From Eubacteriales bacterium (lineage in GTDB: Bacteria; Bacillota; Clostridia; Oscillospirales; CAG-382): a DNA stretch of 53,925 nt. The notes under the pieces are model-generated. The model searched no databases. It was not told the origin of the DNA and saw only the letters and a list, made by a program, of their open reading frames with translations. The stretch is from contig JAQVPJ010000014.1 in assembly GCA_028702135.1 (NCBI GenBank), forward strand, positions 1 through 53,925, read 5' to 3'. The translations under genes and the position numbers were made by a program. Below, piece after piece: positions 17,090-24,923 of this stretch (position 1 is its first letter; each line of letters starts with the position of its first letter).

Positions 17090-18040
17090 TCAAACCTTTA
17101 AATATTTCTTTATCGAAAGACTGCTCGAAACCACACCGGCAAAAAAACCGATTCCGAGAAAGCCGTATATAAGCAGTGTTCTGTAATTTTCAAACGGCGC
17201 CAGCTCAATAATGGAAGCGCTGTTGATAGTAGAATTCTCTGTCAGAATATCAGCTATTATGTAGTTGTAAACATAGAACTGCAAACCATATGCGACTGCC
17301 GCTGATATTAAACCTATAATAATACCCTCTATAATAAAGGGAGTGCGGATAAAGCTCTTTGTTGCGCCCACATAACGCATAAACATAATCTCATGCCGCC
17401 TTGAATGCATTCCGAGCTTAATGGTGTTCATAATAACAAACAAAGAAACCAAAAGCAGAATAACAAGCATATAAAGCGCAACCATGGTCAGAGTGTCCGT
17501 AACGCTTGTAACCTTGTCATACAGAGCGATATTCTCATGAATATCCTCATTATGTATGTTTTCTATCTCCTCGAGCTTGTTTTTCAGTTGATAAACCTCG
17601 TCCATTTCAAAGTCAGGGTCGGTAAAGCTCGTAAATGTTATTTCTATACTCGCCGGAAGGGGATTGTCGTCCTCATTAAAAATCACAAGATAATCACTGA
17701 GCTTCGGGTTCTTCTCGCGGTATATTTGGAGGTTCTGCATCTTTGTGAAGAATTCCACCTTCTCCACATTGTCCAATTTTTCCTTTAATTCCAGCACATC
17801 GCTGAAGACTCTGGTAACCTGATCGTCCGTCAACTCGTCCGGTATGGTTATTTTAATCATGTTTATGTTGTCAGTGGATTTTAAATTTACGCTGAAATTG
17901 TCAATTACAAGGTAAAATGTCCCGACAATAAGCATACAGGAAACAAGAACAAGCACGGAAGCGGAGGACATAACGATATTGCGGGAAATACCGATGAATC
18001 CCTGTCCTATATGGTAAAAAAAGGTGCCGATTTTTCTCAT
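17090..18040 (-). CDS. ftsX: Cell-division permease-like protein FtsX
   Basis: The 316-residue protein has the FtsX pattern. One membrane helix lies near 22-44 and a large outer loop at about 50-190 (STDNINMIKITIPDEL onward), followed by three helices in the last 130 residues, with the motif MFMRYVGATKSFIRTPFIIEG before the third helix. FtsX does not transport; it passes the ATP cycle of FtsE to an outer-side hydrolase. Its ATG directly abuts the TAA of ftsE, so the two are translationally coupled. The M23 gene comes next. Confidence 0.96.
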   Translation of the reverse strand: MRKIGTFFYHIGQGFIGISRNIVMSSASVLVLVSCMLIVGTFYLVIDNFSVNLKSTDNINMIKITIPDELTDDQVTRVFSDVLELKEKLDNVEKVEFFTKMQNLQIYREKNPKLSDYLVIFNEDDNPLPASIEITFTSFTDPDFEMDEVYQLKNKLEEIENIHNEDIHENIALYDKVTSVTDTLTMVALYMLVILLLVSLFVIMNTIKLGMHSRRHEIMFMRYVGATKSFIRTPFIIEGIIIGLISAAVAYGLQFYVYNYIIADILTENSTINSASIIELAPFENYRTLLIYGFLGIGFFAGVVSSSLSIKKYLKV

Positions 18041-18715
18041 TTAACAATAGCCCCCAATTTTATCACAGGTAATTTCGCCGTCGTCTATAGTAATAACTCT
18101 TTTATTATATCGGGTAACGACCTCACGGTCATGCGTTACAACGATTACGGTTTTTCCGAGCTTGTTTATTTTTATCAGAAGTTCCATGATTTCATTAGTC
18201 ATATCCGAGTCAACATTGCCGGTGGGCTCGTCCGCAACTATTATCTGCGGATTATTTACCAATGCTCTGGCGAAGGCGACCCTTTGCTGCTCTCCTCCCG
18301 AAAGTTCGTCTGGGAAGCTGTCGTATTTATCGCCAAGACCGACAACATTCAAAAAGAAGGGGACACGCTTTTTAATAAGCGCGGGCTTTTCTCCTATGAC
18401 ACGCATTGCGAAAGCCACGTTCTCGTAAGCGGTTTTATCGTCAAATAGCCTGAAATCCTGAAAAACCACGCCCATCGTACGTCTGAGATAGGGGATCTTG
18501 CGCTGCCTGATTTTATCAAGCCGGAATCCGTTTACCATCAGCTTGCCCGAGGAAATCCTCTCCTCCCGCAAAAGCAACTTTGTGAGCGTTGTTTTACCGG
18601 CACCGGAATGACCGATAATAAACACAAACTCACCGTTCTCAATTCTCAGGTTTACGTTTCTTAAAGCGACGGTGCCGTTCGGGTATACCATCGAAACATC
18701 AGTGAATTCTATCAT
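18041..18715 (-). CDS. ftsE: Cell-division ATP-binding protein FtsE
   Basis: The 224-residue ABC ATPase has Walker A GHSGAGKT (35-42), the Q-loop in VVFQDFRLF (Q86), the signature LSGGEQQ (138-144), Walker B IIVADEP (158-164) and the H-loop VVTHDRE. The VVFQDFRLF segment and length are typical of FtsE. It works with FtsX at the division site to license peptidoglycan hydrolysis. It begins 15 bp after the cdaR stop. Confidence 0.97.
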   Translation of the reverse strand: MIEFTDVSMVYPNGTVALRNVNLRIENGEFVFIIGHSGAGKTTLTKLLLREERISSGKLMVNGFRLDKIRQRKIPYLRRTMGVVFQDFRLFDDKTAYENVAFAMRVIGEKPALIKKRVPFFLNVVGLGDKYDSFPDELSGGEQQRVAFARALVNNPQIIVADEPTGNVDSDMTNEIMELLIKINKLGKTVIVVTHDREVVTRYNKRVITIDDGEITCDKIGGYC

Positions 18716-18730
18716 TTTCAGTGTTTTTCC

Positions 18731-19816
18731 TTAATAATTGTTCGGTTTGCTTATCAAATACTTTTTTACCATCAGCGCGACCTTGAAGGTTATGGCGTGA
18801 TCAAACTCCCGTAGGTCCAACCCGGTCAGTTTCTTTATTTTCTCAAGCCTGTATACGAGCGTGTTCCTGTGAACGAACAGCTTTCTTGAAGTCTCGGAAA
18901 CGTTGAGGTTATTATCGAAAAACGCCTGAATTGTCATCAGGGTTTCGCGGTCAAGGCTCTCAAGTGAACCGCGTTTGAAAACCTCCTGTAAAAACATTTC
19001 GCAAAGCGTGGCGGGAAGCTGATATATAAGCCTTCCGATACCGAGGTTCTCGTAGCTTATGATGCTCTTTTCAGTGTCAAAAACCTTGCCGACCTCAAGC
19101 GCAACCTGCGCATCCTTATAAGACCGGGCAAGCTCTTTTATACTGGTTACGACAGTACCGATACCGACTACAACCTTCATATAAAATTCGCTGGACACGG
19201 TATCGACTATGTTTTTAGCAAAAGACTCGATGCTTTTGTTCTCGACGGATGTCTTAAGCTCCTTTACGAGAACAATATCGGTTTCACCGACGCTTATTAC
19301 ATAATCGCGCCCCTTGTCGGGAAACATATTCTGTATAATATCGTACGGTATAACCTCGCTCTTGCTCTGGAAGCGTATCAAATAAACCACGCGGTTTATC
19401 TCGCTGTCAAAATGCAGCTCCTTTGATTTAATATAAATATCGCCGGGCAGAATATTGTCAAGAATGATGTTCTTGATAAAATTCGTTCTGTCGTACTTTT
19501 CATCATAAAGGGTTTTTATGTTTGAAAAAGAGATTGCAAGCAGGGCGGCAATGTTCAATGCCGATTCGTCTTGACCCTCTACAAAAACAACAAACTCAAT
19601 CCGTGCGTGTGAACCGATGGGACGATAGGTAAAACCCTCCCAGGTGATTGTGTCGAAGGTATATGAAACTTCCTCTAATATTTCCTTGTGTGACTCACCG
19701 ATTCTCGAGAGTTGACTGCATGCGATGATTACTCCCTTATCGTCGATTATGCCTATATTGCGGTCAATTGCCTCTTTCATCTGGTAAATTAAGCCCTGAA
19801 AAAGCTTATTGCTCAT
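18731..19816 (-). CDS. CdaR/PucR-family transcriptional regulator
   Basis: The 361-residue protein has an N-terminal putative diacid-recognition domain (about 1-130; MKEAIDRNIGIIDDKGVIIACS), a middle GGDEF-like PucR domain and a C-terminal helix-turn-helix of the PucR type (NNLNVSETSRKLFVHRNTLVYRLEKIK, about 306-332; only the core NVSETSRKLFVHRNTLVYRL is diagnostic). CdaR in E. coli controls sugar-diacid use, but no such genes are here. It is the first gene of the ftsEX unit with 15 bp to ftsE, so it may respond to another ligand and control this unit. That is inference. Confidence 0.88.
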   Translation of the reverse strand: MSNKLFQGLIYQMKEAIDRNIGIIDDKGVIIACSQLSRIGESHKEILEEVSYTFDTITWEGFTYRPIGSHARIEFVVFVEGQDESALNIAALLAISFSNIKTLYDEKYDRTNFIKNIILDNILPGDIYIKSKELHFDSEINRVVYLIRFQSKSEVIPYDIIQNMFPDKGRDYVISVGETDIVLVKELKTSVENKSIESFAKNIVDTVSSEFYMKVVVGIGTVVTSIKELARSYKDAQVALEVGKVFDTEKSIISYENLGIGRLIYQLPATLCEMFLQEVFKRGSLESLDRETLMTIQAFFDNNLNVSETSRKLFVHRNTLVYRLEKIKKLTGLDLREFDHAITFKVALMVKKYLISKPNNY

Positions 19817-19856
19817 ATTGTAGACCGTACCTTTCTAACACATATTGTCATTCTTG

Positions 19857-19899
19857 TAAAAAACGAAAAAGCGCCGCGGAACCAGTGTTTCGACCGCAG
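19857..19899 (-). promoter_or_regulatory. Hairpin plus T run in the cdaR leader
   Basis: On the minus strand CTGCGG (19894-19899) can pair with CCGCGG (19874-19879), followed by CGCTTTTTCGTTTTTT. It lies after the cdaR promoter and before its start. It could be an attenuator, or the terminator of rsmE placed past the promoter. Confidence 0.4.
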
Positions 19900-19936
19900 T
19901 TTGTTCAAAAATACCTTTTTCCCAACTTTAATCTTC

Positions 19937-19965
19937 ATTTTACAATATTTTTGGTTAAAATGCAA
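19937..19965 (-). promoter_or_regulatory. Promoter of the cdaR-ftsEX unit
   Basis: On the minus strand TTGCAT (19960-19965), a 17-bp spacer and TAAAAT (19937-19942), about 120 bp before cdaR. Confidence 0.7.
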
Positions 19966-20010
19966 TAGTAAAATAAAACTTACCTCATTTTTATTGTAAA
20001 AAAGCTCATA

Positions 20011-20748
20011 TCATTCAATCAAAACGCTTATTGCGGATAAAACGAAGCTGCCGGCGGTTTCGGTGCGTAATATCCGGTTTCCGAGCCCGACAATGGGGAT
20101 ATCGTGCGCTATGGCGGTATTTACCTCCCCGGCAGACAAGCCGCCCTCCGGACCTATGAGAAATGAAATACTACCGGGCTTTTTTTCGCATAGGAAGGTC
20201 TTTATAGGTACAGTTCCGTCGCCTTCATAGCATATAAAGCTGATTTCACTGCATTTCATCTCCTTACAGGCATTCGAAAAGGATAATGGGGGTAATACTT
20301 TGGGTAAAATTCCGCGTCCGCATTGCGAGGATGCTGATGCTGCAATCCTGTTGAGCCGCTCGATTTTTTTTGCAAAGGCTTTTTCGTCCGGCTTTGAAAC
20401 GCTGCGTTCGCATATAACGGGTATTACCGAGGTTACTCCCAATTCGACCGCTTTTTGCACGATTGTATCGAGCTTGTCGCCTTTCGGTACTCCCTGATAC
20501 AGATTAACCGAGAACGGAAACTCGCTGCTGCTCTGCCTGCTTCCGCTGAGAATTACCGATAATTCACCGTCTGAAATCTCAGTAATCGTACCGTCAAACT
20601 CAGTTCTTTTCATATCACAGACCAAAATCTTCTCGCCGCGGCGTAGTCTGAGCACGTTTAGGATATGATGCGCATCGCTGCCTGAAATGCGAACCGTATC
20701 TCCGCAAAATGGTGTACCGGTGATAAATACTCGTGGGGTTGACGACAT
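20011..20748 (-). CDS. rsmE: 16S rRNA (uracil-1498-N3)-methyltransferase RsmE
   Basis: The 245-residue protein has an N-terminal PUA-like domain (HHILNVLRLRRGEKI, about 26-40) and a C-terminal SPOUT knot. The knot motifs are FLIGPEGGLSAGEV (about 206-219) and LGNRILRTETA (about 226-236), which bind SAM. It methylates U1498 in the 30S decoding centre. It is transcribed from its own promoter at 20803-20831. It is not linked to prmA here, its usual partner in many Firmicutes. Confidence 0.95.
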   Translation of the reverse strand: MSSTPRVFITGTPFCGDTVRISGSDAHHILNVLRLRRGEKILVCDMKRTEFDGTITEISDGELSVILSGSRQSSSEFPFSVNLYQGVPKGDKLDTIVQKAVELGVTSVIPVICERSVSKPDEKAFAKKIERLNRIAASASSQCGRGILPKVLPPLSFSNACKEMKCSEISFICYEGDGTVPIKTFLCEKKPGSISFLIGPEGGLSAGEVNTAIAHDIPIVGLGNRILRTETAGSFVLSAISVLIE

Positions 20749-20802
20749 TATGACACGTCCTTATCTTTACTAAAAAGATATAAAAATATGTTTTGTGTCA
20801 GT

Positions 20803-20831
20803 ATTATATTATATATACATAAAAATGTCAA
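20803..20831 (-). promoter_or_regulatory. Promoter of rsmE
   Basis: On the minus strand TTGACA (20826-20831), a 17-bp spacer and TATAAT (20803-20808), a full consensus. Confidence 0.88.
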
Positions 20832-20899
20832 TGCGGAAAAAGTCCGTAGTTTTTTGTGCACATTGTCGAAAAAGGGAAAAGATAGAAAACAAAAACATC

Positions 20900-20928
20900 T
20901 TGACTTTTATATAATAGTGTTGTAGAAT
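20900..20928 (+). promoter_or_regulatory. Promoter of the DUF1292 gene
   Basis: TTGACT (20900-20905), a 17-bp spacer and TAGAAT (20923-20928), 36 bp before the gene. It may also supply the RNA downstream. Confidence 0.85.
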
Positions 20929-20964
20929 AAATCCGCAATAAGAATGTTAGGGAGGTATTGAGTT

Positions 20965-21306
20965 ATGGCAGATATGAACGATAATAGCGAATATAGCGTT
21001 TTCACTCTGACCGACGAGGAAGGTAACGAGAGTCAATTCGAGCTGTTGGGCAACCTTGAGATTGAAGGCAATAAATATGTAGCTCTGATTCCGTTTGAGG
21101 GAGAGGATGACGAATATGTCATATTGAAAATCAGTACGGACGATAACGGTAACGAGATACTTCTTACTATCGATGACGATGACGAGTTCAATAGAGTTGC
21201 TGACGCTTTTGAGGATAATTTTATGGACGAGTATGACCTTGACGAGAATTTCGATGAAGAAGACGACGATGACGATGAGGAAGAGGACGACGGCGAGGAC
21301 GACTGA
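20965..21306 (+). CDS. DUF1292 (YrzB-like) acidic protein
   Basis: The 113-residue protein has a small conserved domain at about 9-90 (FTLTDEEGNESQFELLG, then YVALIPFEGEDDEYVILKI), which is the DUF1292 pattern. An extremely acidic tail of Asp and Glu follows. Its function is unknown; in many Firmicutes it sits near ruvX and alaS, which are absent here. A GGGAGG site lies 9 bases upstream. The gene is followed at once by the structured RNA at about 21326-21590. Confidence 0.85.
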   Translation: MADMNDNSEYSVFTLTDEEGNESQFELLGNLEIEGNKYVALIPFEGEDDEYVILKISTDDNGNEILLTIDDDDEFNRVADAFEDNFMDEYDLDENFDEEDDDDDEEEDDGEDD

Positions 21307-21325
21307 GTAAACGTTTTCGACATAT

Positions 21326-21590
21326 AAGCAGGTTTTTAAAGAATGCCTGCGGAGTTCGTGAGAGGGTATATCCTTTTACAGGATAATACCCGACCCTATG
21401 TAAAAACCCACATTTACGAAAGGGAGTTCACATTCAACGGCGGTGAGCAGGCCTCCCGCATATAAGCTGCTTTGTCACCTTATATGCGGACGTTGGAAGC
21501 TCTGAAACCCGAGAGAGGACACCCACCTGCACAAAGGCAGGGTTTCGTTCCATGGGGACACGGCTTTGCGGGTTTAGGAACATATAAATA
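21326..21590 (+). ncRNA. ssrS: Probable 6S RNA (ends approximate)
   Basis: This gene-free stretch is densely self-complementary. Hairpins include GGGTAT...ATACCC (21367-21394), CCCT-TGTAAA with TTTACGAAAGGG (about 21395-21426) and an 11-bp stem CCGCATATAAG/CTTATATGCGG (about 21467-21500). Just before the last comes GGCGGTGAGCAGGC, and after it GGACACCCACCTGC with a small hairpin and AGGGTTTC. Both can be lined up with the corresponding strands of E. coli 6S RNA (GGTGAGCATGC; GACACATTCACCTTG...GGGTTAC). 6S RNA imitates an open promoter and binds the sigma-70-type holoenzyme. The call rests on manual alignment; the 5' end is uncertain and the true RNA may be shorter. Confidence 0.6.
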
Positions 21591-21592
21591 TT

Positions 21593-21623
21593 TTGGCGCA
21601 TAATCCTTTTGATTATGCGCCAA
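21593..21623. terminator. Terminator between the ncRNA and the sirtuin gene
   Basis: A perfect 13-bp stem TTGGCGCATAATC/GATTATGCGCCAA with a 5-nt loop. It starts 4 bp past the sirtuin stop on the minus strand and can also end the plus-strand RNA. T runs are short on both sides. Confidence 0.8.
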
Positions 21624-21627
21624 GCTT

Positions 21628-22335
21628 TTACCCGAGTATTTCACCGATGGGGGAGTTATATATCAATGTCGCTCTGCTGTCCGCTGCCGTCGGTGTTTTG
21701 TTTATCTCGACAATATTGTCGCCTCCGTAATAATCTATAAGCCCGGCGGCGGGGTATACTTTCAGGGAAGTACCGCCTATAATCAGCAGGTCAGCTCTGC
21801 GCAACGCCTCAACCGAGCAGTACAGAGTCCTGTCGTCAAGCTGTTCTTCATATAACACCACATCCGGCTTGATGATTCCGCCGCAGTCACAGTGCGGAAC
21901 TCCGGTTGTGGCGGTAATAGCCCCGATGGGAAAAAACTTATTACACAACGTACAGTAGTTTCGATAGACGTTCCCATGCAGTTCGAAAACCGTTTTGCTG
22001 CCCGCCTTCTGATGCAGATTATCGATGTTCTGGGTAATGACCGCTTTCAGTTTTCCCGCTTTCTCAAGCTCTGCGAGGGCATAGTGCGCTTTATTCGGTT
22101 GGGCATCCAAAAACAGCATTCTTTCTCTGTAAAAACTGAAAAAATCTTCGGTTTTACTGCAAAAAAATGTATGACTGAGTATCACCTCGGGAGGGTACTC
22201 ATAAACCCGGCTGTATATTCCGCCCTCACTGCGGAAATCGGGAATACCGCTCTCGGTGGAAACTCCGGCACCTCCGAAAAACACTATGTTTTTGCTTTTT
22301 TCTATTAGATTTTTCAGTTTTGGTTCCATAAACAT
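21628..22335 (-). CDS. NAD-dependent protein deacylase, sirtuin family
   Basis: The 235-residue protein has the Sir2 motifs GAGVSTESGIPDFRS (22-36), TQNID (101-105) and the catalytic H120 in ELHGN. Four zinc cysteines are seen, C128 and C131 plus C149 and C151 (HCDCGG, spacing C-x-C instead of C-x2-C in the second pair). It removes acyl groups from lysine using NAD+. The usual second pair is C-x2-C or longer, so C-x-C is a small oddity. A start at 22329 is equally possible. It is divergent from the YitT-family gene. Confidence 0.93.
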   Translation of the reverse strand: MFMEPKLKNLIEKSKNIVFFGGAGVSTESGIPDFRSEGGIYSRVYEYPPEVILSHTFFCSKTEDFFSFYRERMLFLDAQPNKAHYALAELEKAGKLKAVITQNIDNLHQKAGSKTVFELHGNVYRNYCTLCNKFFPIGAITATTGVPHCDCGGIIKPDVVLYEEQLDDRTLYCSVEALRRADLLIIGGTSLKVYPAAGLIDYYGGDNIVEINKTPTAADSRATLIYNSPIGEILG

Positions 22336-22420
22336 AACTTCGATTCTTTTAGACTTTATTATATTTTATCATATTGTTGTCTGAAAAATCAATAATATTA
22401 CGAATGATTATTATTTCCGC

Positions 22421-22449
22421 TTGTAAATAAAGCCGCTTAATGGTAAAAT
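22421..22449 (+). promoter_or_regulatory. Promoter of the YitT-family gene
   Basis: TTGTAA (22421-22426), a 17-bp spacer and TAAAAT (22444-22449). Confidence 0.72.
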
Positions 22450-22470
22450 ATGTTTCGGGGGAGGGTGTTG

Positions 22471-23334
22471 ATGAAAAAAACGGCATTGAATATTTTAAAG
22501 AATTATGCGCTTATAACAGTATCATGTTTTATTTATGCTGTCGGGATAAGCCTTTTTCTCGACCCTAACAGACTCGCTCCCGGAGGTGTTACGGGTATCG
22601 CGATAATAATAAACAATATTACCGATTTTCCGACTGGAACCTTAGTGCTGATAATAAATATACCCATCATGGTCATAGCGGTATTAAAGCTGGGCTTTAA
22701 GCTTTTTGTTTCGTCAATATACGCCCTGATCATCTCGTCATTCGCAATAAATCTTCTCGCTCCATATGGACCGGTCACCGACGACTTGCTTCTTGCCTCG
22801 ATTACCGGCGCGGTTCTTGTTGGCGTTTCAATCGGACTGATTTTCAGGGCGGGTGCGACTACGGGTGGAGCGGATATAATCGTAAAGCTGTTACGGCTCA
22901 GGTTCAAGCATATAAAAACCGGCAGGATTTTTATGATTTCCGATGGTATTGTAGTAGCGATATCGGGGTTCGTTTTCAAAAATATAAATGTCGCTCTTTA
23001 TGCGGGAATATCTGTACTTATTCAGTCATTTGTACTCGATTTGGTATTATACGGAACCGACGGAGCGAGGCTTTTATACATCATAAGTGATAATGAGAAC
23101 GATATAGCGGAAAGGTTTATGAAGGAACTTGATGTCGGTGTAACTTATCTGCAGGGCAGGGGAGCATATACGAGCAAGAATAAAAAAGTTATGCTGTGCG
23201 CAATGCGCAAACAACTTCTCCCACGGGCACGCGGGATCGTTTTGCAGCACGATGAAAACGCTTTTATGATAGTGACGAGTGCCAATCAGGTTTTCGGAGA
23301 GGGTTTCCGCAGACACGATAGCATTGATTTGTAA
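22471..23334 (+). CDS. YitT-family membrane protein (DUF161 + DUF2179)
   Basis: The 287-residue protein has five or six membrane helices in its first 200 residues, with the conserved APGGVTGIAIIINN and RAGATTGGADIIVKL glycine motifs of YitT repeats. A soluble C-terminal DUF2179 domain follows (GVTYLQGRGAYTSKNKKVMLC). The transported substrate, if any, is unknown. The ATG at 22471 is chosen because GGGAGGG lies 6 bases upstream; the earlier ATG at 22450 precedes this site. It has its own promoter and terminator. Confidence 0.92.
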   Translation: MKKTALNILKNYALITVSCFIYAVGISLFLDPNRLAPGGVTGIAIIINNITDFPTGTLVLIINIPIMVIAVLKLGFKLFVSSIYALIISSFAINLLAPYGPVTDDLLLASITGAVLVGVSIGLIFRAGATTGGADIIVKLLRLRFKHIKTGRIFMISDGIVVAISGFVFKNINVALYAGISVLIQSFVLDLVLYGTDGARLLYIISDNENDIAERFMKELDVGVTYLQGRGAYTSKNKKVMLCAMRKQLLPRARGIVLQHDENAFMIVTSANQVFGEGFRRHDSIDL

Positions 23335-23370
23335 AAAACCAGTTTTAGAATTGTATCATTATAAAAAAGA

Positions 23371-23396
23371 GGCACGGATTGACTATTATCCGTGCC
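23371..23396. terminator. Terminator between the YitT and pfp genes
   Basis: GGCACGGAT (23371-23379) pairs with ATCCGTGCC (23388-23396). A-rich and T-rich flanks serve two convergent genes. Confidence 0.85.
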
Positions 23397-23420
23397 TTGT
23401 TGATTTTACCTTTTTGAATA

Positions 23421-24662
23421 TTATTTAATCTTTTTAAGCTGTACGAACTTGGGAAGTCCGTCTTCCTTGATAATGTCAGGCTCACCCTGTATCAGCGGAA
23501 GCGCATATTCGATAAACTTCTCGTTCATACCGTCCTTTGTTTCATTCAGCCAGTCGAGCGGAATCCTCTTTTCGGTATTTGCAACTACTGTAAGGTCAAA
23601 CAACTTTATATTACAGACATACTTGCCGTTAACATAGCTTCTCTCGAATCCGACCATCTTGTCGGTGATACCCGCTACCGCGTTTTCCACGGCTGCTTTA
23701 CCCGAAGTGAAGGATTCTTCCACATCGTTTTTGGAAGCGCAGTGAGCTGCGCATCTCTGCAGAAGGCTTAGTTCGATTCCTCTGACCTTTGCGCCGGTTT
23801 TTTCCTTGACATAGTTTGCAAGAAATGAAGCTAAACCGCCGAGCTGTGCATGACCGAAGGAGTCCTTTGTCTTGGCAAGATCCGCACCGTACTCGGAGAT
23901 GTATTTGCCGTCCTTGTCCCTTATACCCTCCGAAACAGCTACGATACATTTGCTGTTCTTTTCATAAATAGCCTTTACTTTCGCCATGAAACTGTCTATA
24001 TCAAAGGGAACCTCCGGCAGAAAAATGAGATCCGGTCCGTTGCCCTTATATGAAGCGAGGGATGCTGCTGCGGTTAGCCAGCCCGCGTTTCTTCCCATAA
24101 TTTCGACAATAGTTATCATTCCCGTGTCGTAAACCCTTGCGTCACGGTAGATCTCCATCATGGAAGTCGCTATATATTTTGCGGCAGAGCCGTATCCTGG
24201 GCAATGGTCGGTTCCTTCAAGGTCGTTGTCAATAGTCTTGGGAATTCCCATTACACGACACTCATAACCGTTTTTAAGCATGAATTTGGAAATTTTATTG
24301 CATGTATCCATCGAGTCGTTTCCGCCGTTGTAGAAGAAGTAGCGGACATCGTATTTTTTAAAAATCTCAAGAATACGCTTGTAATCGGTATCGTCAACTT
24401 CCGGATCCTTGATTTTGTAGCGGCAGGATCCGAGCGCAGATGAGGGTGTCTGCTTCATAAGCGCAAGCTCCTCGGGATCTTCTTTTCCCATATCGATGAG
24501 GTTGTCGTTAAGAACTCCTTTGATTCCGTTGAGAGCACCGTATACCGTTGTAATATTTTCGTTTTCAAGAGCTGTTTTGATACAGCCGTAAGCACTGGAG
24601 TTGATAACGGAAGTAGGCCCCCCCGATTGTCCTATTATAGCAGCGCCTTTTAATGTACTCAT
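23421..24662 (-). CDS. pfp: Phosphofructokinase, diphosphate-dependent type
   Basis: The 413-residue enzyme phosphorylates fructose 6-phosphate. The phosphoryl-donor motif is GGNDS (113-117), with D116 where ATP enzymes have Gly. The substrate loop is PKTIDND (141-147), with K142 where ATP enzymes have Gly and D145 as the base. Both changes mark pyrophosphate-dependent PFKs, whose reaction is reversible. MGRNAGWLTAAA follows. The start matches the family N-terminus (GAAIIGQSGGPTSVINSS). It is divergent from fba, the next step in glycolysis, with a 261-bp shared gap. A hairpin (24676-24703) lies just before the start and the ribosome site is weak. PPi use is inferred from these residues. Confidence 0.93.
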   Translation of the reverse strand: MSTLKGAAIIGQSGGPTSVINSSAYGCIKTALENENITTVYGALNGIKGVLNDNLIDMGKEDPEELALMKQTPSSALGSCRYKIKDPEVDDTDYKRILEIFKKYDVRYFFYNGGNDSMDTCNKISKFMLKNGYECRVMGIPKTIDNDLEGTDHCPGYGSAAKYIATSMMEIYRDARVYDTGMITIVEIMGRNAGWLTAAASLASYKGNGPDLIFLPEVPFDIDSFMAKVKAIYEKNSKCIVAVSEGIRDKDGKYISEYGADLAKTKDSFGHAQLGGLASFLANYVKEKTGAKVRGIELSLLQRCAAHCASKNDVEESFTSGKAAVENAVAGITDKMVGFERSYVNGKYVCNIKLFDLTVVANTEKRIPLDWLNETKDGMNEKFIEYALPLIQGEPDIIKEDGLPKFVQLKKIK

Positions 24663-24675
24663 TTTTACTTACCCG

Positions 24676-24703
24676 ATTTATCCGGAAAACACAGCGGATA
24701 AAT
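24676..24703 (-). promoter_or_regulatory. Perfect 9-bp inverted repeat in the pfp leader
   Basis: ATTTATCCG (24676-24684) and CGGATAAAT (24695-24703) with a 10-bp centre lie 14 bp before the pfp ATG. It could be an RNA hairpin limiting ribosome access or an operator for a dimeric repressor. It lies about 90 bp downstream of the promoter. Confidence 0.55.
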
Positions 24704-24790
24704 TTCCCTTTCGTCAGATTTTTTATTGTTCGGAAGCGGTGTTATGTTCCGATGTTACCCTATATGAGAAATAATTCCCATCAAAAAATT

Positions 24791-24819
24791 ATTTTATCAT
24801 ATACTACGACAAAAATCAA
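24791..24819 (-). promoter_or_regulatory. Promoter of pfp
   Basis: On the minus strand TTGATT (24814-24819), a 17-bp spacer and TAAAAT (24791-24796), giving a leader of about 120 nt. Confidence 0.75.
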
Positions 24820-24860
24820 TTGTTTTTTTCAAAATTACCCGTATGTTAGTCGGTTTACTA

Positions 24861-24889
24861 TTGACTTCTTTAACAAAAACTGCTAAAAT
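24861..24889 (+). promoter_or_regulatory. Promoter of fba
   Basis: TTGACT (24861-24866), a 17-bp spacer and TAAAAT (24884-24889), 34 bp before the fba start. Confidence 0.85.
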
Positions 24890-24923
24890 AATTTAGTGAA
24901 ATAAACTAAAGGAGATAAATTTT

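Noticed and set aside
21033-21323. 96-codon minus-strand Ser-rich open frame
   Set aside because: It is the antisense of the acidic DUF1292 tail (GAC/GAA codons read as Ser-rich).
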